Positions 24,901 through 30,886 of a stretch of DNA of 30,886 nt are shown here, piece by piece. The DNA comes from Bacteroidota bacterium (GTDB lineage: Bacteria; Bacteroidota; Bacteroidia; Bacteroidales; Dysgonomonadaceae). The notes under the pieces are model-generated. The model saw only the letters and a program-made list of their open reading frames with translations. It searched no databases and was not told the origin of the DNA. Made by a program: the position numbers and the translations under genes. Every line of letters starts with the position of its first letter. Positions within the stretch are counted from its first letter, which is position 1. The stretch spans positions 1 to 30,886 of the forward strand of contig JAEZZZ010000059.1 in the NCBI GenBank assembly GCA_023418255.1, read 5' to 3'.

Positions 24901-26044
24901 TGTATAGGTTTAATCCTCCATCGTTTGTGCCGATCCAGAGATTCTTATCCTTGTCTTCTACGATGCAGCTCACCACATTATCGCTAAGCGAATTTTTATA
25001 GGGTATGTGACGTATATTTTTAAAGCGATTCTTAATAGGGTGATAGTAGTTCAGACCACCGAAATAAGTACCCAGCCACATGCCGCCTTGCGAATCCATG
25101 AATATGCTACGTACAGAACGTTGCGACAGGCTTCCATTTTCCGTCGGGTTACTACCGTAGGATATAAACGAATCGGTTTCTTCTTGAAAAATATTCAAAT
25201 CATTCAGTGTACCTATCCAGAGTCGATTTTGTCCGTCAAGAGCCAGAGAGCGGATATAGTTCGAACTAATACTTTTTGAATCGGATGAGGAATGGAGATA
25301 ATTTTTAGTCTTTTTTGTTTTTGGATTGATAAGAAAAAGTCCATGCCCTTCGGTGGCAACCCATACTTGTGTAGGAGATTGCTGTAGTACAGCTTGAATC
25401 TGTTTTTCGTCGAGTTCGGGGGTTACTTTCTGAAGAGTGCGTTCCGACACGGAATAGCAGAAAAGTCCTTTATTGAAGGTTCCGATATAAATTAGGTTTC
25501 CCGATCTGTACAAGGTGGAAACAGATAATTCACGCATCTGTCGGTTAAGTGGGGTTGAGGTGAATACAGATGATTTTACATCGAAAAGAGTAAGCCCTTC
25601 GGAAGTGTTGATAAGCAGTTGGTCGGGAGTGATTTCAGCAATGGCGTTGACGGAAATGTGTCCGCTCTTTTTCTGATAAAAGAAGTTCTTAAATTGATCT
25701 TTTTCTTCGTCATAACATGATAAACCGTCGCGTGTTCCTATCCATATACGTCCCCGACTGTCTGCTTTGACTATTCTTGAGATATCGTTTGGTATGCTGT
25801 TGGGATTCGATTCATCATGTCGGTATACAGTAAAGGCATAGCCGTCATATTTGTTTACTCCGTCGTATGTGGCAAACCACATGTTGCCTCGCTTGTCTTG
25901 GTCTATCGAGAACACTGTACTTTGCGACAGTCCTTCCTTAATCGATATATGAGAAAAAGTGATCTGATCCGAAGCGGCAAAAGTAAAATTTGCTCCGACA
26001 CATAAGAAGAGCAGGTAGAAAATGATATCTTTGAGGCTGAACAT
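21986..26044 (-). CDS. Hybrid two-component system regulator (HTCS), AraC output
   Basis: This is a 1352-aa one-protein sensor and regulator of the Bacteroidota. A signal peptide ends near F-A-A-S-D. About 14 two-component-regulator propeller repeats (D-x-x-G-x-x-W-I-G-T-x-x-G-L type) fill residues 30-690. A Y_Y_Y domain (about 700-775) and a transmembrane helix (about 786-808) follow. The histidine kinase has phospho-acceptor His843 in I-S-H-E-L-R-T-P and ATP-site motifs N-L-L-S-N-A-F-K-Y and D-T-G-I-G-I. The receiver carries Asp1149 in V-T-D-V-M-M-P. An AraC-type helix-turn-helix (about 1245-1350) ends the protein. Such proteins sense periplasmic sugars and switch on adjacent polysaccharide loci, but no susC/susD or glycosidase gene is present here. 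Both flanks are IS debris, so it may have been cut off from its locus or brought in. Confidence 0.97.
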   Translation of the reverse strand: MFSLKDIIFYLLFLCVGANFTFAASDQITFSHISIKEGLSQSTVFSIDQDKRGNMWFATYDGVNKYDGYAFTVYRHDESNPNSIPNDISRIVKADSRGRIWIGTRDGLSCYDEEKDQFKNFFYQKKSGHISVNAIAEITPDQLLINTSEGLTLFDVKSSVFTSTPLNRQMRELSVSTLYRSGNLIYIGTFNKGLFCYSVSERTLQKVTPELDEKQIQAVLQQSPTQVWVATEGHGLFLINPKTKKTKNYLHSSSDSKSISSNYIRSLALDGQNRLWIGTLNDLNIFQEETDSFISYGSNPTENGSLSQRSVRSIFMDSQGGMWLGTYFGGLNYYHPIKNRFKNIRHIPYKNSLSDNVVSCIVEDKDKNLWIGTNDGGLNLYNTTNGQFTHYTLQESERERGMVSNNIKAVYLDEPGGLVYIGTHAGGLNILHRYTGKIEHFDPKNSELINENIYAILPDEEGGFWLGTLGALVRFEPRKKSFKTVEKEKNGTLFTAKRITTLFRDSKKRLWIGGEEGISVYTQHKGELQRELIFPKSSITEAFVNCIYESSNGVFWIGTREGVYCFNEKNKKINRYTTARGLPNNVVYGVLEDSSGQIWLSTNRGIACFHPETEKFRNFTESDGLQSNQFTSSCCRTSTGQMYFGGIEGITTFRPELLFDNPYAPPVVITRLQLFNKTVRPDDETGILTKNISETKRITLKSSQTAFSLEFVVSNYISGQHNTFAYQLEGYDKEWYYLTDKRTVSYSNLRQGTYHFHVKAANSDGKWNTTPTTLEIIVLPVWYKTWLALLLFLIAFIAFLTFVFRFFWMRKSMAAELEMERRDKEQQEEINQMKMRFFINISHELRTPLTLILAPLQEIINRVSDRWTRNQLEYIGRNANRLLHLVNQLMDYRRAELGVFELKVKKGNAHRLISENFRYYDKLARHKNIAYSLHSELEEKEMFFDPNYLELILNNLLSNAFKYTGNGQSITVTLKEDKGWLLIQVCDTGIGIPINKQGKIFERFYQVESEYVGSGIGLSLVQRLVELHHGRIELESEEGKGSCFSVRLPQSIAVYAVSELADEENPEEEQVYSTNSKEMYFIDTETEITEAVESCDKKRGTILIVEDNQEIRHYLTSGLAELFNTLEAENGEKALEILKENEADVIVTDVMMPVMDGIKLCKNVKQNIRTCHIPVIILSAKTDIKHQMEGLQVGADDYIPKPFSLSVLKTKIQNMMRTRHRMIERYSKSLEVEPEKITFNAMDEALLKRAVSIVEKNMDNASFSTDEFAREMNMSRSNLHLKMKAITGESTIDFIRKIRFNEATKLLKDGRYTVAEVSTMVGFNTPSYFATSFKKYFGYLPTEYIRKLRESN

Positions 26045-26074
26045 TAATTAAGTTCTAAACAATGAAATTTGCCT

Positions 26075-26082
26075 CAAAGATA
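26075..26082 (-). promoter_or_regulatory. -7 promoter element of the HTCS gene
   Basis: TATCTTTG on the minus strand lies 30 bp before the HTCS ATG and directly abuts the decayed IS5-type transposase fragment. Any -33 or regulator site would therefore lie within IS-derived sequence. Confidence 0.55.
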
Positions 26083-26099
26083 GTCATTTCTTTTTAATA

Positions 26100-26376
26100 C
26101 TAGAAAAACCGAAAGAAAAACATCGCGAGCCCAAACCTCAGGAATACATTCATCACCAGGGTTTTAAAAACACCTCAATATCAAGCGTCCGACCATCATG
26201 CGAATAGGAACACTCGGTGCTCCTCTCTCTGAATAGAAGCACGAAAATTCTTCTTCAAAATAGCTCCAATCATTTTTTTCTGCCAATAGAACTAACTCAT
26301 GCTTCATGTTGATGAAGTCTTTCAACATCGGACGGAACAAGTCTCATTGTTCTTTTTCGGGTAATTTTCCTATCAT
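26100..26376 (-). pseudogene. IS5/IS1182-type transposase fragment, N-terminal part only
   Basis: The reading starts M-I-G-K-L-P-E-K-E-Q and meets an in-frame TGA where relatives have Arg. It continues D-L-F-R-P-M-L-K-D-F-I-N, L-A-E-K-N-D-W-S-Y-F-E-E-E-F and G-A-P-S-V-P-I-R-M-M-V-G. After a frameshift near 26160 it reads N-P-G-D-E-C-I-P-E-V-W-A-R-D-V-F. The catalytic domain is absent, and the fragment ends just before the HTCS promoter. Together with the end at 26404-26489 it represents the 5' third of an IS. Confidence 0.8.
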
Positions 26377-26403
26377 AATTTGCAAGGTTTTATTCTGTAA
26401 AGA

Positions 26404-26489
26404 TACGAAAAACGACAAACACACACAACAAAAATAACGGGTATTTTATTGTGGTTCAACACATATAGGGTGTTCTAAAGGAGCGACTA
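26404..26489. repeat. 86-bp direct repeat, IS5-type terminus (second copy)
   Basis: It is identical to 21850-21935 except for C in place of T at one position (TTCAACACAT against TTCAATACAT). It ends GAGCGACTA, the presumed IS terminus, and lies upstream of the truncated transposase. The two copies flank the HTCS gene in the same orientation, 4.5 kb apart. Confidence 0.88.
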
Positions 26490-26746
26490 ATTATTTTCTT
26501 CTATGTGATTTTCTATGGGTAAATAATAAAGATATTGCTGTCCGATAAAAATTACCAAACCCTTATAAAGAGCTGCTCGATAACTTAATACCACCTGGTC
26601 TTTTTTTTTAAAAAAAAGGGGGGGGATAATGCTTACAATCATTTATTTTTCAATAATTTATATGCATTTATGGAACAGCACTAAAAAAGCCACATTATTT
26701 AACACTTAGCCGCGTCTTTTTCTAAATATCTGTATTATAATTCAAT
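26490..26746. other. Gene-free stretch with a possible IS4-type end
   Basis: ATTGCTGTCCGATAAAA at about 26533-26549 resembles the IS4-type termini at 120, 21352 and 21833, but the sequence inside does not continue the match. A homopolymer palindrome, C-T10-A8-G8, lies near 26600-26626. Otherwise I see no gene or RNA. Confidence 0.5.
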
Positions 26747-27211
26747 TTATGGATACATTCGTTTTTTGCGTCGCTTGTGCATCTCTTTACGCCGTTTTTT
26801 CTCTATTTTCTGTTGTTTTTTAATTGCTTTTTTATTCGCTTTCTCAAGCTCTTGATACATTTTGTATTTTTTGATTCCTAATATTTTTTGCATTTTCTTT
26901 TCGTGTGCGATACATTTTGAGCGATTCCATTTACGTTTTTTCTCCACCCATTCACGTTTTTTCTGAATCATTTCACGTTTGTGAGGATTGTTTATATACC
27001 ATTGGTCGTGTTCTCGGGCAATCGTCATAAAGTAATCACGCAATTCTTCTTTTTGTGTGGCATTTAGGTCGAGCTTTTCTGCCATGTGCTCTACTTTTTT
27101 GTCCACATTAAATCTGTAATAGTCCTCCTCTGCATTTTGTTGATTGTTTTGTGCAAATAATCCTATACTCATCAATAGTGCCATTCCGCACGCTAAAAAA
27201 ATCTTTTTCAT
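26747..27211 (-). CDS. Small secreted basic protein, LTxxQ/Spy-like
   Basis: The protein is 154 aa from ATG 27211, which begins a clean signal peptide (M-K-K-I-F-L-A-C-G to L-F-A-Q-N). An earlier ATG at 27253 would add 14 residues before it. The mature part is highly charged and predicted mostly helical. K-L-D-L-N-A-T-Q-K-E-E-L near residue 46 recalls the L-T-x-x-Q motif of Spy/CpxP-type periplasmic proteins, but only one such motif is clear. The C-terminus is very rich in Lys and Arg (K-K-R-R-K-E-M-H-K-R-R-K-K-R). The role is unknown; possibly an envelope chaperone or stress protein. It is divergent from the dehydrogenase gene, with 82 bp between. Confidence 0.75.
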   Translation of the reverse strand: MKKIFLACGMALLMSIGLFAQNNQQNAEEDYYRFNVDKKVEHMAEKLDLNATQKEELRDYFMTIAREHDQWYINNPHKREMIQKKREWVEKKRKWNRSKCIAHEKKMQKILGIKKYKMYQELEKANKKAIKKQQKIEKKRRKEMHKRRKKRMYP

Positions 27212-27293
27212 AATAATATATAATTTTGAAATAATAGACATGGTCGCGAACAAAAGGTTGAATGAAATGGTTATTAAAAAAAGTTATATTGTT

Positions 27294-28076
27294 ATGAAAC
27301 CAACAGCACTTATCACAGGCGCGTCCAGAGGTGTTGGGCTGCAAATAGCTGTCATAATGGCCGCAAAGAATATGAATCTTGTTTTAGTGGCTCGTAGTGA
27401 GGATGCCCTAAACAGCATAAAAACAATGTTGGAAAACCAATATGGCGTAGATGTACATATTATTGTAAAGGATTTGACTGAGAAAAATGCCACGTACGAT
27501 ATTTTCAAACAAGTAGAAGATAAGAATATCGAAATCGATTATTTAATAAATAATGCCGGTTTTGGCGAGTATGGCTATTTCGAGTCAGGAGATTGGGGAC
27601 GTTTTCGACAAATGATTGAGCTAAACATAATGGCACTTACACACCTGTGTCATCTTTTTTTGCCTCAAATGCTGAAAAGGAATCGAGGACGAATTTTGAA
27701 TGTGGCTTCTACGGCGGCTTTTCAGCCCGGTCCGATGATGGCGGTTTATTTTGCCAGTAAGGCTTATGTACTTCATTTTTCAGAAGCTATTCGCAACGAA
27801 GTGAAAAATCGTGGGGTTTCGGTTACAGCATTGTGTCCTGGACCAACACGCACCGATTTTATGGAGGACTCGAACTTTAAAATCAGCAAAATGGTGAATG
27901 GAAAACCGTTGTCTGACGCACATCAGGTTGCTGTAGCAGGGTATCACGCCATGATGCGTGGTAAACCGTTTGTTATACATGGGTGGCGTAATAAGATTAT
28001 TGCCGAATCGGTACGTTTTGTACCACGAAGCTGGGCAACATATATCACCCGTAAGCTCATGGAAAGAAGTCAATAA
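27294..28076 (+). CDS. Short-chain dehydrogenase/reductase
   Basis: The enzyme is 260 aa from ATG 27294, whose product starts M-K-P-T-A-L-I-T-G-A-S; upstream in-frame ATGs would put unrelated residues before the Rossmann fold. The NAD(P)-binding motif is T-G-A-S-R-G-V-G (residues 8-15). The N-N-A-G motif is followed by catalytic Ser in V-A-S-T-A-A and Tyr/Lys in Y-F-A-S-K-A. C-P-G-P-T-R-T-D-F follows. Arg33 in V-A-R-S favours NADPH. It resembles the DltE/YqjQ-like 'classical' SDRs, whose substrates are mostly unknown. It is monocistronic as far as can be seen. Confidence 0.94.
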   Translation: MKPTALITGASRGVGLQIAVIMAAKNMNLVLVARSEDALNSIKTMLENQYGVDVHIIVKDLTEKNATYDIFKQVEDKNIEIDYLINNAGFGEYGYFESGDWGRFRQMIELNIMALTHLCHLFLPQMLKRNRGRILNVASTAAFQPGPMMAVYFASKAYVLHFSEAIRNEVKNRGVSVTALCPGPTRTDFMEDSNFKISKMVNGKPLSDAHQVAVAGYHAMMRGKPFVIHGWRNKIIAESVRFVPRSWATYITRKLMERSQ

Positions 28077-28197
28077 AACATCCTATTCCGTATGGTAAAT
28101 GACAAATAGGTTGCAAATATAACACCATTTCAAAAAAAATGAAACTGCCCTTTATGTGAGAAATCAAATCAGCGTTTAATTAAAAAACTATAACACA

Positions 28198-28770
28198 ATG
28201 AACAGAAAGATTATCGTAATGCTTACTGTAGCTGCCCTTGTGGTGGCGTGTAACAGCAATAAAAAAAGCTCCTCGGATACCAATGTCACACAAACAGAGA
28301 CAAGATCCGAGGGCAATCATGAGCGAAAAATCGTGATAAAATTAGAATCGAAAAGCAATTCAGGTGCTACGGGAACCGTTACATTTACCGAAAAAGAGGG
28401 CGTGGTGTATATGCAATTAAAAGGCTCAGGCTTTACGCCCGGCGAGCACGCCATCCATCTGCACGAATTTGCCAACTGCTCAGCAAACGATGGTATATCA
28501 GCCGGTGGACATTGGAATCCTACATCTGAAGCGCACGGTAAATGGGGCAAACCTCCGTATCATAAAGGAGATATCGGTAATTTTATTGCCGATACTGACG
28601 GCAATGTGAATTTCACATTTCAGACAGACCAGTGGTGCCTTGGCTGCGGTGATGACACCAAAAATATTATTGGAAAATCGGTTATCATCCATGAACATCC
28701 CGATGATTTTGTTACGCAACCTACAGGGAATGCCGGCGGTCGCATCTGCTGTGGTGAAATTTTGGAATAA
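28198..28770 (+). CDS. sodC: Cu/Zn superoxide dismutase, lipoprotein
   Basis: This 190-aa enzyme converts superoxide to oxygen and hydrogen peroxide in the cell envelope. It has a lipoprotein signal ending at Cys18 (L-V-V-A-C-N) and a Ser/Thr-rich linker to about residue 40. The metal ligands are visible in order: H-L-H-E (Cu), G-G-H-W-N-P (bridging His), P-Y-H-K-G-D (Zn) and V-I-I-H-E-H-P-D-D-F (Cu). The disulfide pair is Cys in F-A-N-C-S and Cys in G-G-R-I-C-C-G. An extra W-C-L-G-C-G-D-D segment replaces the loop before the last His and could form a second disulfide. It stands alone. Confidence 0.96.
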   Translation: MNRKIIVMLTVAALVVACNSNKKSSSDTNVTQTETRSEGNHERKIVIKLESKSNSGATGTVTFTEKEGVVYMQLKGSGFTPGEHAIHLHEFANCSANDGISAGGHWNPTSEAHGKWGKPPYHKGDIGNFIADTDGNVNFTFQTDQWCLGCGDDTKNIIGKSVIIHEHPDDFVTQPTGNAGGRICCGEILE

Positions 28771-29159
28771 TCGACTTCGATTGTTTTTTTGGGGTATATT
28801 GTTGTATTAGAGATCTCTATGTTATTCCAAAAACCGATTTTAAATCACGTTTAGCTCGTGCACTAATTCTCTTTTTCGTGTCGCTCAGCGCATTGATTTT
28901 CATCAATACTTTTCTGTTTTTGATATGAGAGTTGTGGTGTAACATCGGCAATTTTCAGCATGTGACTAATATCGTGTGATGAAACAGGATTTTTTTTTGT
29001 AGCGACGACTCTGAAACATAAGCAGAAGAGATCGCACTAAGCTAAAGCACTTGGCAATGACATCAATTACCTGAGGGATTTGAATCATACACACTTTTAA
29101 GTGCATTTAATCATTGTGCATGAGACATATTCAATAAATTGTAAGGAGATGAACGTAAA
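28771..29159. other. Gene-free stretch
   Basis: I find no open frame of coding character, RNA gene or clear hairpin here on either strand. It separates sodC from the decayed lipoprotein genes and may hold old sequence debris. Confidence 0.5.
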
Positions 29160-29680
29160 TCATTTTTTTTGCTGTTGTACAGGCATCATATAAAATCCAC
29201 CTTTTTTCTCAGTTATTACTTTATAACGCCCTTCTTTAAGAGCGATATTCCATTCATTAACGAGAACATTTGTAAGATAGTCAAATAGATCTTCAGCCAT
29301 ATTTATTTCGGCTCCTGTTTTTACCGAAACATATACTTGATTGTCTTTAACATAAGCGTTTTTTTTCAAACGTTCAACCGCATACATATATACCTTTCGA
29401 TTATAAGCATTATCTCCCACTAAACCTGTTTCGTCATCAATGGGATCAATAACTCGTGAACTCATAGGCTGTTTTGTTTTGAGAGAATCAGTATCGGTAA
29501 ATGAAATTGCTTCGCTTCATCCAATGCTTCTGTATTTCTCGTTTGGATATTCTGCTGTTTTTGCTCTAATGATACTTTTTGATTTACATCATCGGATTTT
29601 TCATTATTCGAACATCCGAATAAGAATAAACTTGCACCAAAAATCAAAAAAGTCCTTTTATTGAGTAAATTTTTTATAAT
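29160..29680 (-). pseudogene. Small lipoprotein gene split by a frameshift
   Basis: The first part reads I-I-K-N-L-L-N-K-R-T-F-L-I-F-G and then lipobox F-L-F-G-C-S-N-N. It continues to E-A-L-D-E-A near 29520. There the frame must shift to join E-A-I-S-F-T-D-T-D-S-L-K-T-K-Q-P-M-S-S-R and the 101-aa tail ending M-P-V-Q-Q-Q-K-K. The joined protein would be about 170 aa. The start is also doubtful: the signal peptide begins at ATT or TTG, directly after the stop of the upstream lipoprotein. I do not recognise the family. One single-base loss explains the break, so a sequencing error is possible. Confidence 0.6.
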
Positions 29681-30106
29681 TTATTTAGCTGATGATTGTT
29701 TATACTGGGACACCATAGGAGTTAATCCCTTTTGAATACTTTCTTGAATAAACGTATTCCCATCGGTCAATTGTTTCATAAATCCCGTAAAAACACGTTC
29801 TGAAACATTTATATCGTCCGCTTTGGTAACGTTTGAACGTAAATGACCATCCACATATTCAACCGTTTTCCAAAATCGGTCCGTTGTTATTAATAACAAC
29901 TGATAATTTTCTTCTTTTTTGATAGAAATACTATCCCCTCTTGCTATTCTATCAGAATAGTGTTTTACGACCTTGTCGAAATCAAAATCAATATGAAGTG
30001 AATCTTTGTATGAAATTCTTGTTCCCTCCTCTATTTTCGATGTCTTTGGGGAGTTGCAACCACCAAAGAAAAGAGAAAATACGTACTTGAGTGTACATAT
30101 GTGAAT
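29681..30106 (-). CDS. Unrecognised small lipoprotein, start codon missing or lost
   Basis: The open frame runs from a stop at 30107 to TAA at 29681 (up to 141 residues). Near its start is L-K-Y-V-F-S-L-F-F-G-G-C-N-S, a lipoprotein signal with Cys in place but no ATG before it. The mature part includes D-F-D-K-V-V-K-H-Y-S-D-R-I, D-R-F-W-K-T-V-E-Y-V-D-G and F-T-G-F-M-K-Q-L. It is followed directly by a second lipoprotein gene, so the two formed a pair. The 5' end may have been damaged near the IS1595 insertion. Function is unknown. A TTG at 29899 would give only 72 residues without a signal. Confidence 0.55.
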   Translation of the reverse strand: MHICTLKYVFSLFFGGCNSPKTSKIEEGTRISYKDSLHIDFDFDKVVKHYSDRIARGDSISIKKEENYQLLLITTDRFWKTVEYVDGHLRSNVTKADDINVSERVFTGFMKQLTDGNTFIQESIQKGLTPMVSQYKQSSAK

Positions 30107-30285
30107 TCATTTAATTGTAGATATTCAAGAAATTTTGATACTTGTTTTATTTTCACACAGTTTATAAAACTGCTCCGCTTCACTTTCGACGGCTTCCGGC
30201 AAAGTATTTTTTTAAGATTACCAAACAAGAAAGACAGAGAATATAAAATACAAAATGAATGCCCGCATATCTCCCTAAAGATGAT

Positions 30286-30293
30286 TATCTTTG
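30286..30293 (+). promoter_or_regulatory. -7 promoter element, TATCTTTG
   Basis: TATCTTTG lies 15 bp before the ATG of the IS1595-type transposase, probably within the IS end. Between the lipoprotein gene and this box (about 180 bp) I see nothing else. Confidence 0.45.
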
Positions 30294-30308
30294 CAAAAAA
30301 ATATTTCT

Positions 30309-30886
30309 ATGAACCTGATTGATTTTATCTCAGAATTTCCCGATGAGGAAAGCTGTAAACAAAAGTTTAAAGAGTATTGAGACCAAGTCGGCGTTGTCTG
30401 TCATCGTTGTGGCTGCACGGATCACTATTGGAAAAAGGACAAAGAACAGTATGAATGTAAACACTGTCGTACTCGAATTACCTTAAAAAGCGGCACGGCT
30501 ATGCATAAGTCAAAACTTCCTTTTCGCCATTGGTTTATTGCCATGCATTTACTCACCTCGACCAAAAAGACTTTTTCTGCCAAAGAAATCCAACGTCAGC
30601 TCGGACATAAACGCTATCATCCTATTTGGCATATGGTTCACAAATTGCGTCAAGCCATGGAAAGAGGAGATGATGAATACATTTTAGCGGGACGTATCGA
30701 GTTGGACGAAGGCTTTTTTTCAACGGAGGTGCCACAAGGACAAAAGCATGAACCCTTGAAGCGAGGCAGAGGCAGTCAAGAGAAAAACAAAGTGTTGGTT
30801 ATGGCAGAAAGTGAAATGGTAGAATCACCCAAGTCGGGTCAAAAATCCCGTAGAGTGGGTTACCTGAAAATGAAAGTCATCGATGA
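30309..30886 (+). pseudogene. IS1595-family transposase, in-frame TGA, cut by the window edge
   Basis: The reading starts M-N-L-I-D-F-I-S-E-F-P-D-E and reaches TGA at codon 24 (30378-30380), where relatives have Arg (K-E-Y-R-D-Q). It then stays open to the window end. The zinc-ribbon V-C-H-R-C-G-C...Y-E-C-K-H-C-R-T-R fits the family, as do T-L-K-S-G-T-A-M-H-K-S-K-L-P-F, E-I-Q-R-Q-L-G-H-K-R-Y and the first catalytic motif I-E-L-D-E-G-F-F. The rest is intact as far as visible, so this is a recent single-base change. The element's right end lies outside the window. Confidence 0.88.

Noticed and set aside
26600..26626. T10-A8-G8 palindrome as a terminator
   Set aside because: The stem is made only of A-T pairs and no gene ends beside it in a suitable orientation. 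It looks like homopolymer expansion.
29160..30380. UGA recoding, because of in-frame TGA codons
   Set aside because: The TGA codons occur only in transposase remnants, and TGA ends intact-looking reading frames elsewhere. Decay is the simpler explanation.

Overview
The window comes from a member of the Bacteroidota, probably order Bacteroidales. The evidence is AT-rich sequence, TAnnTTTG-type -7 promoter elements (mostly TATCTTTG) ahead of several genes, almost no Shine-Dalgarno sequences, outer-membrane TonB receptors with carboxypeptidase-like N-terminal domains, DUF4374-like and other lipoproteins, and a hybrid two-component system (HTCS) regulator. No species can be named from what is visible.

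Region 1 (about 1-10530, all minus strand) is the most interesting part. A 48-residue peptide gene at 10060-10206, missed by a length-limited ORF search, encodes a charged leader ending in Gly-Gly and an 18-residue core, SSADISHCWAHCMAICRV, with three evenly spaced Cys and two His. A terminator-like hairpin follows it. Then come a 158-aa protein with a D-E-M-W-H motif, a 304-aa protein whose C-terminus looks like a RiPP recognition element, a TonB-dependent receptor, a DUF4374/XusB-like surface lipoprotein, a second outer-membrane beta-barrel receptor, and a peptidase-C39 ABC exporter with an intact catalytic triad. Gene spacing is tight or overlapping. I infer one operon that makes, cleaves, exports and possibly re-imports a modified Cys/His peptide, either a metallophore or a bacteriocin-like product. 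No known RiPP-modifying enzyme class (radical SAM, YcaO, LanM, DUF692/MNIO) is visible, so the two small proteins are the candidates for new chemistry. An IS4-type end (1-120) and an IS5-type element (10531-11926) bracket the operon.

Region 2 (about 11950-21220) is ordinary core genome: a lipoprotein phosphodiesterase/nucleotide pyrophosphatase, tRNA-Gln with its terminator, tyrS, a membrane protein with a Nudix-like tail, MgtC-like and CapA-like proteins, a C-terminal processing protease, a VanZ-like protein and an EamA transporter.

Region 3 (about 21350-26750) is an HTCS regulator with no neighbouring polysaccharide-utilisation genes. Broken IS4 and IS5 pieces lie on both sides, including an 86-bp direct repeat and a 96-bp MITE-like derivative.

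Region 4 (26747-30886) holds a small secreted LTxxQ-like protein, a short-chain dehydrogenase, a Cu/Zn superoxide dismutase lipoprotein, two decaying lipoprotein genes, and a partial IS1595-family transposase with an in-frame TGA.
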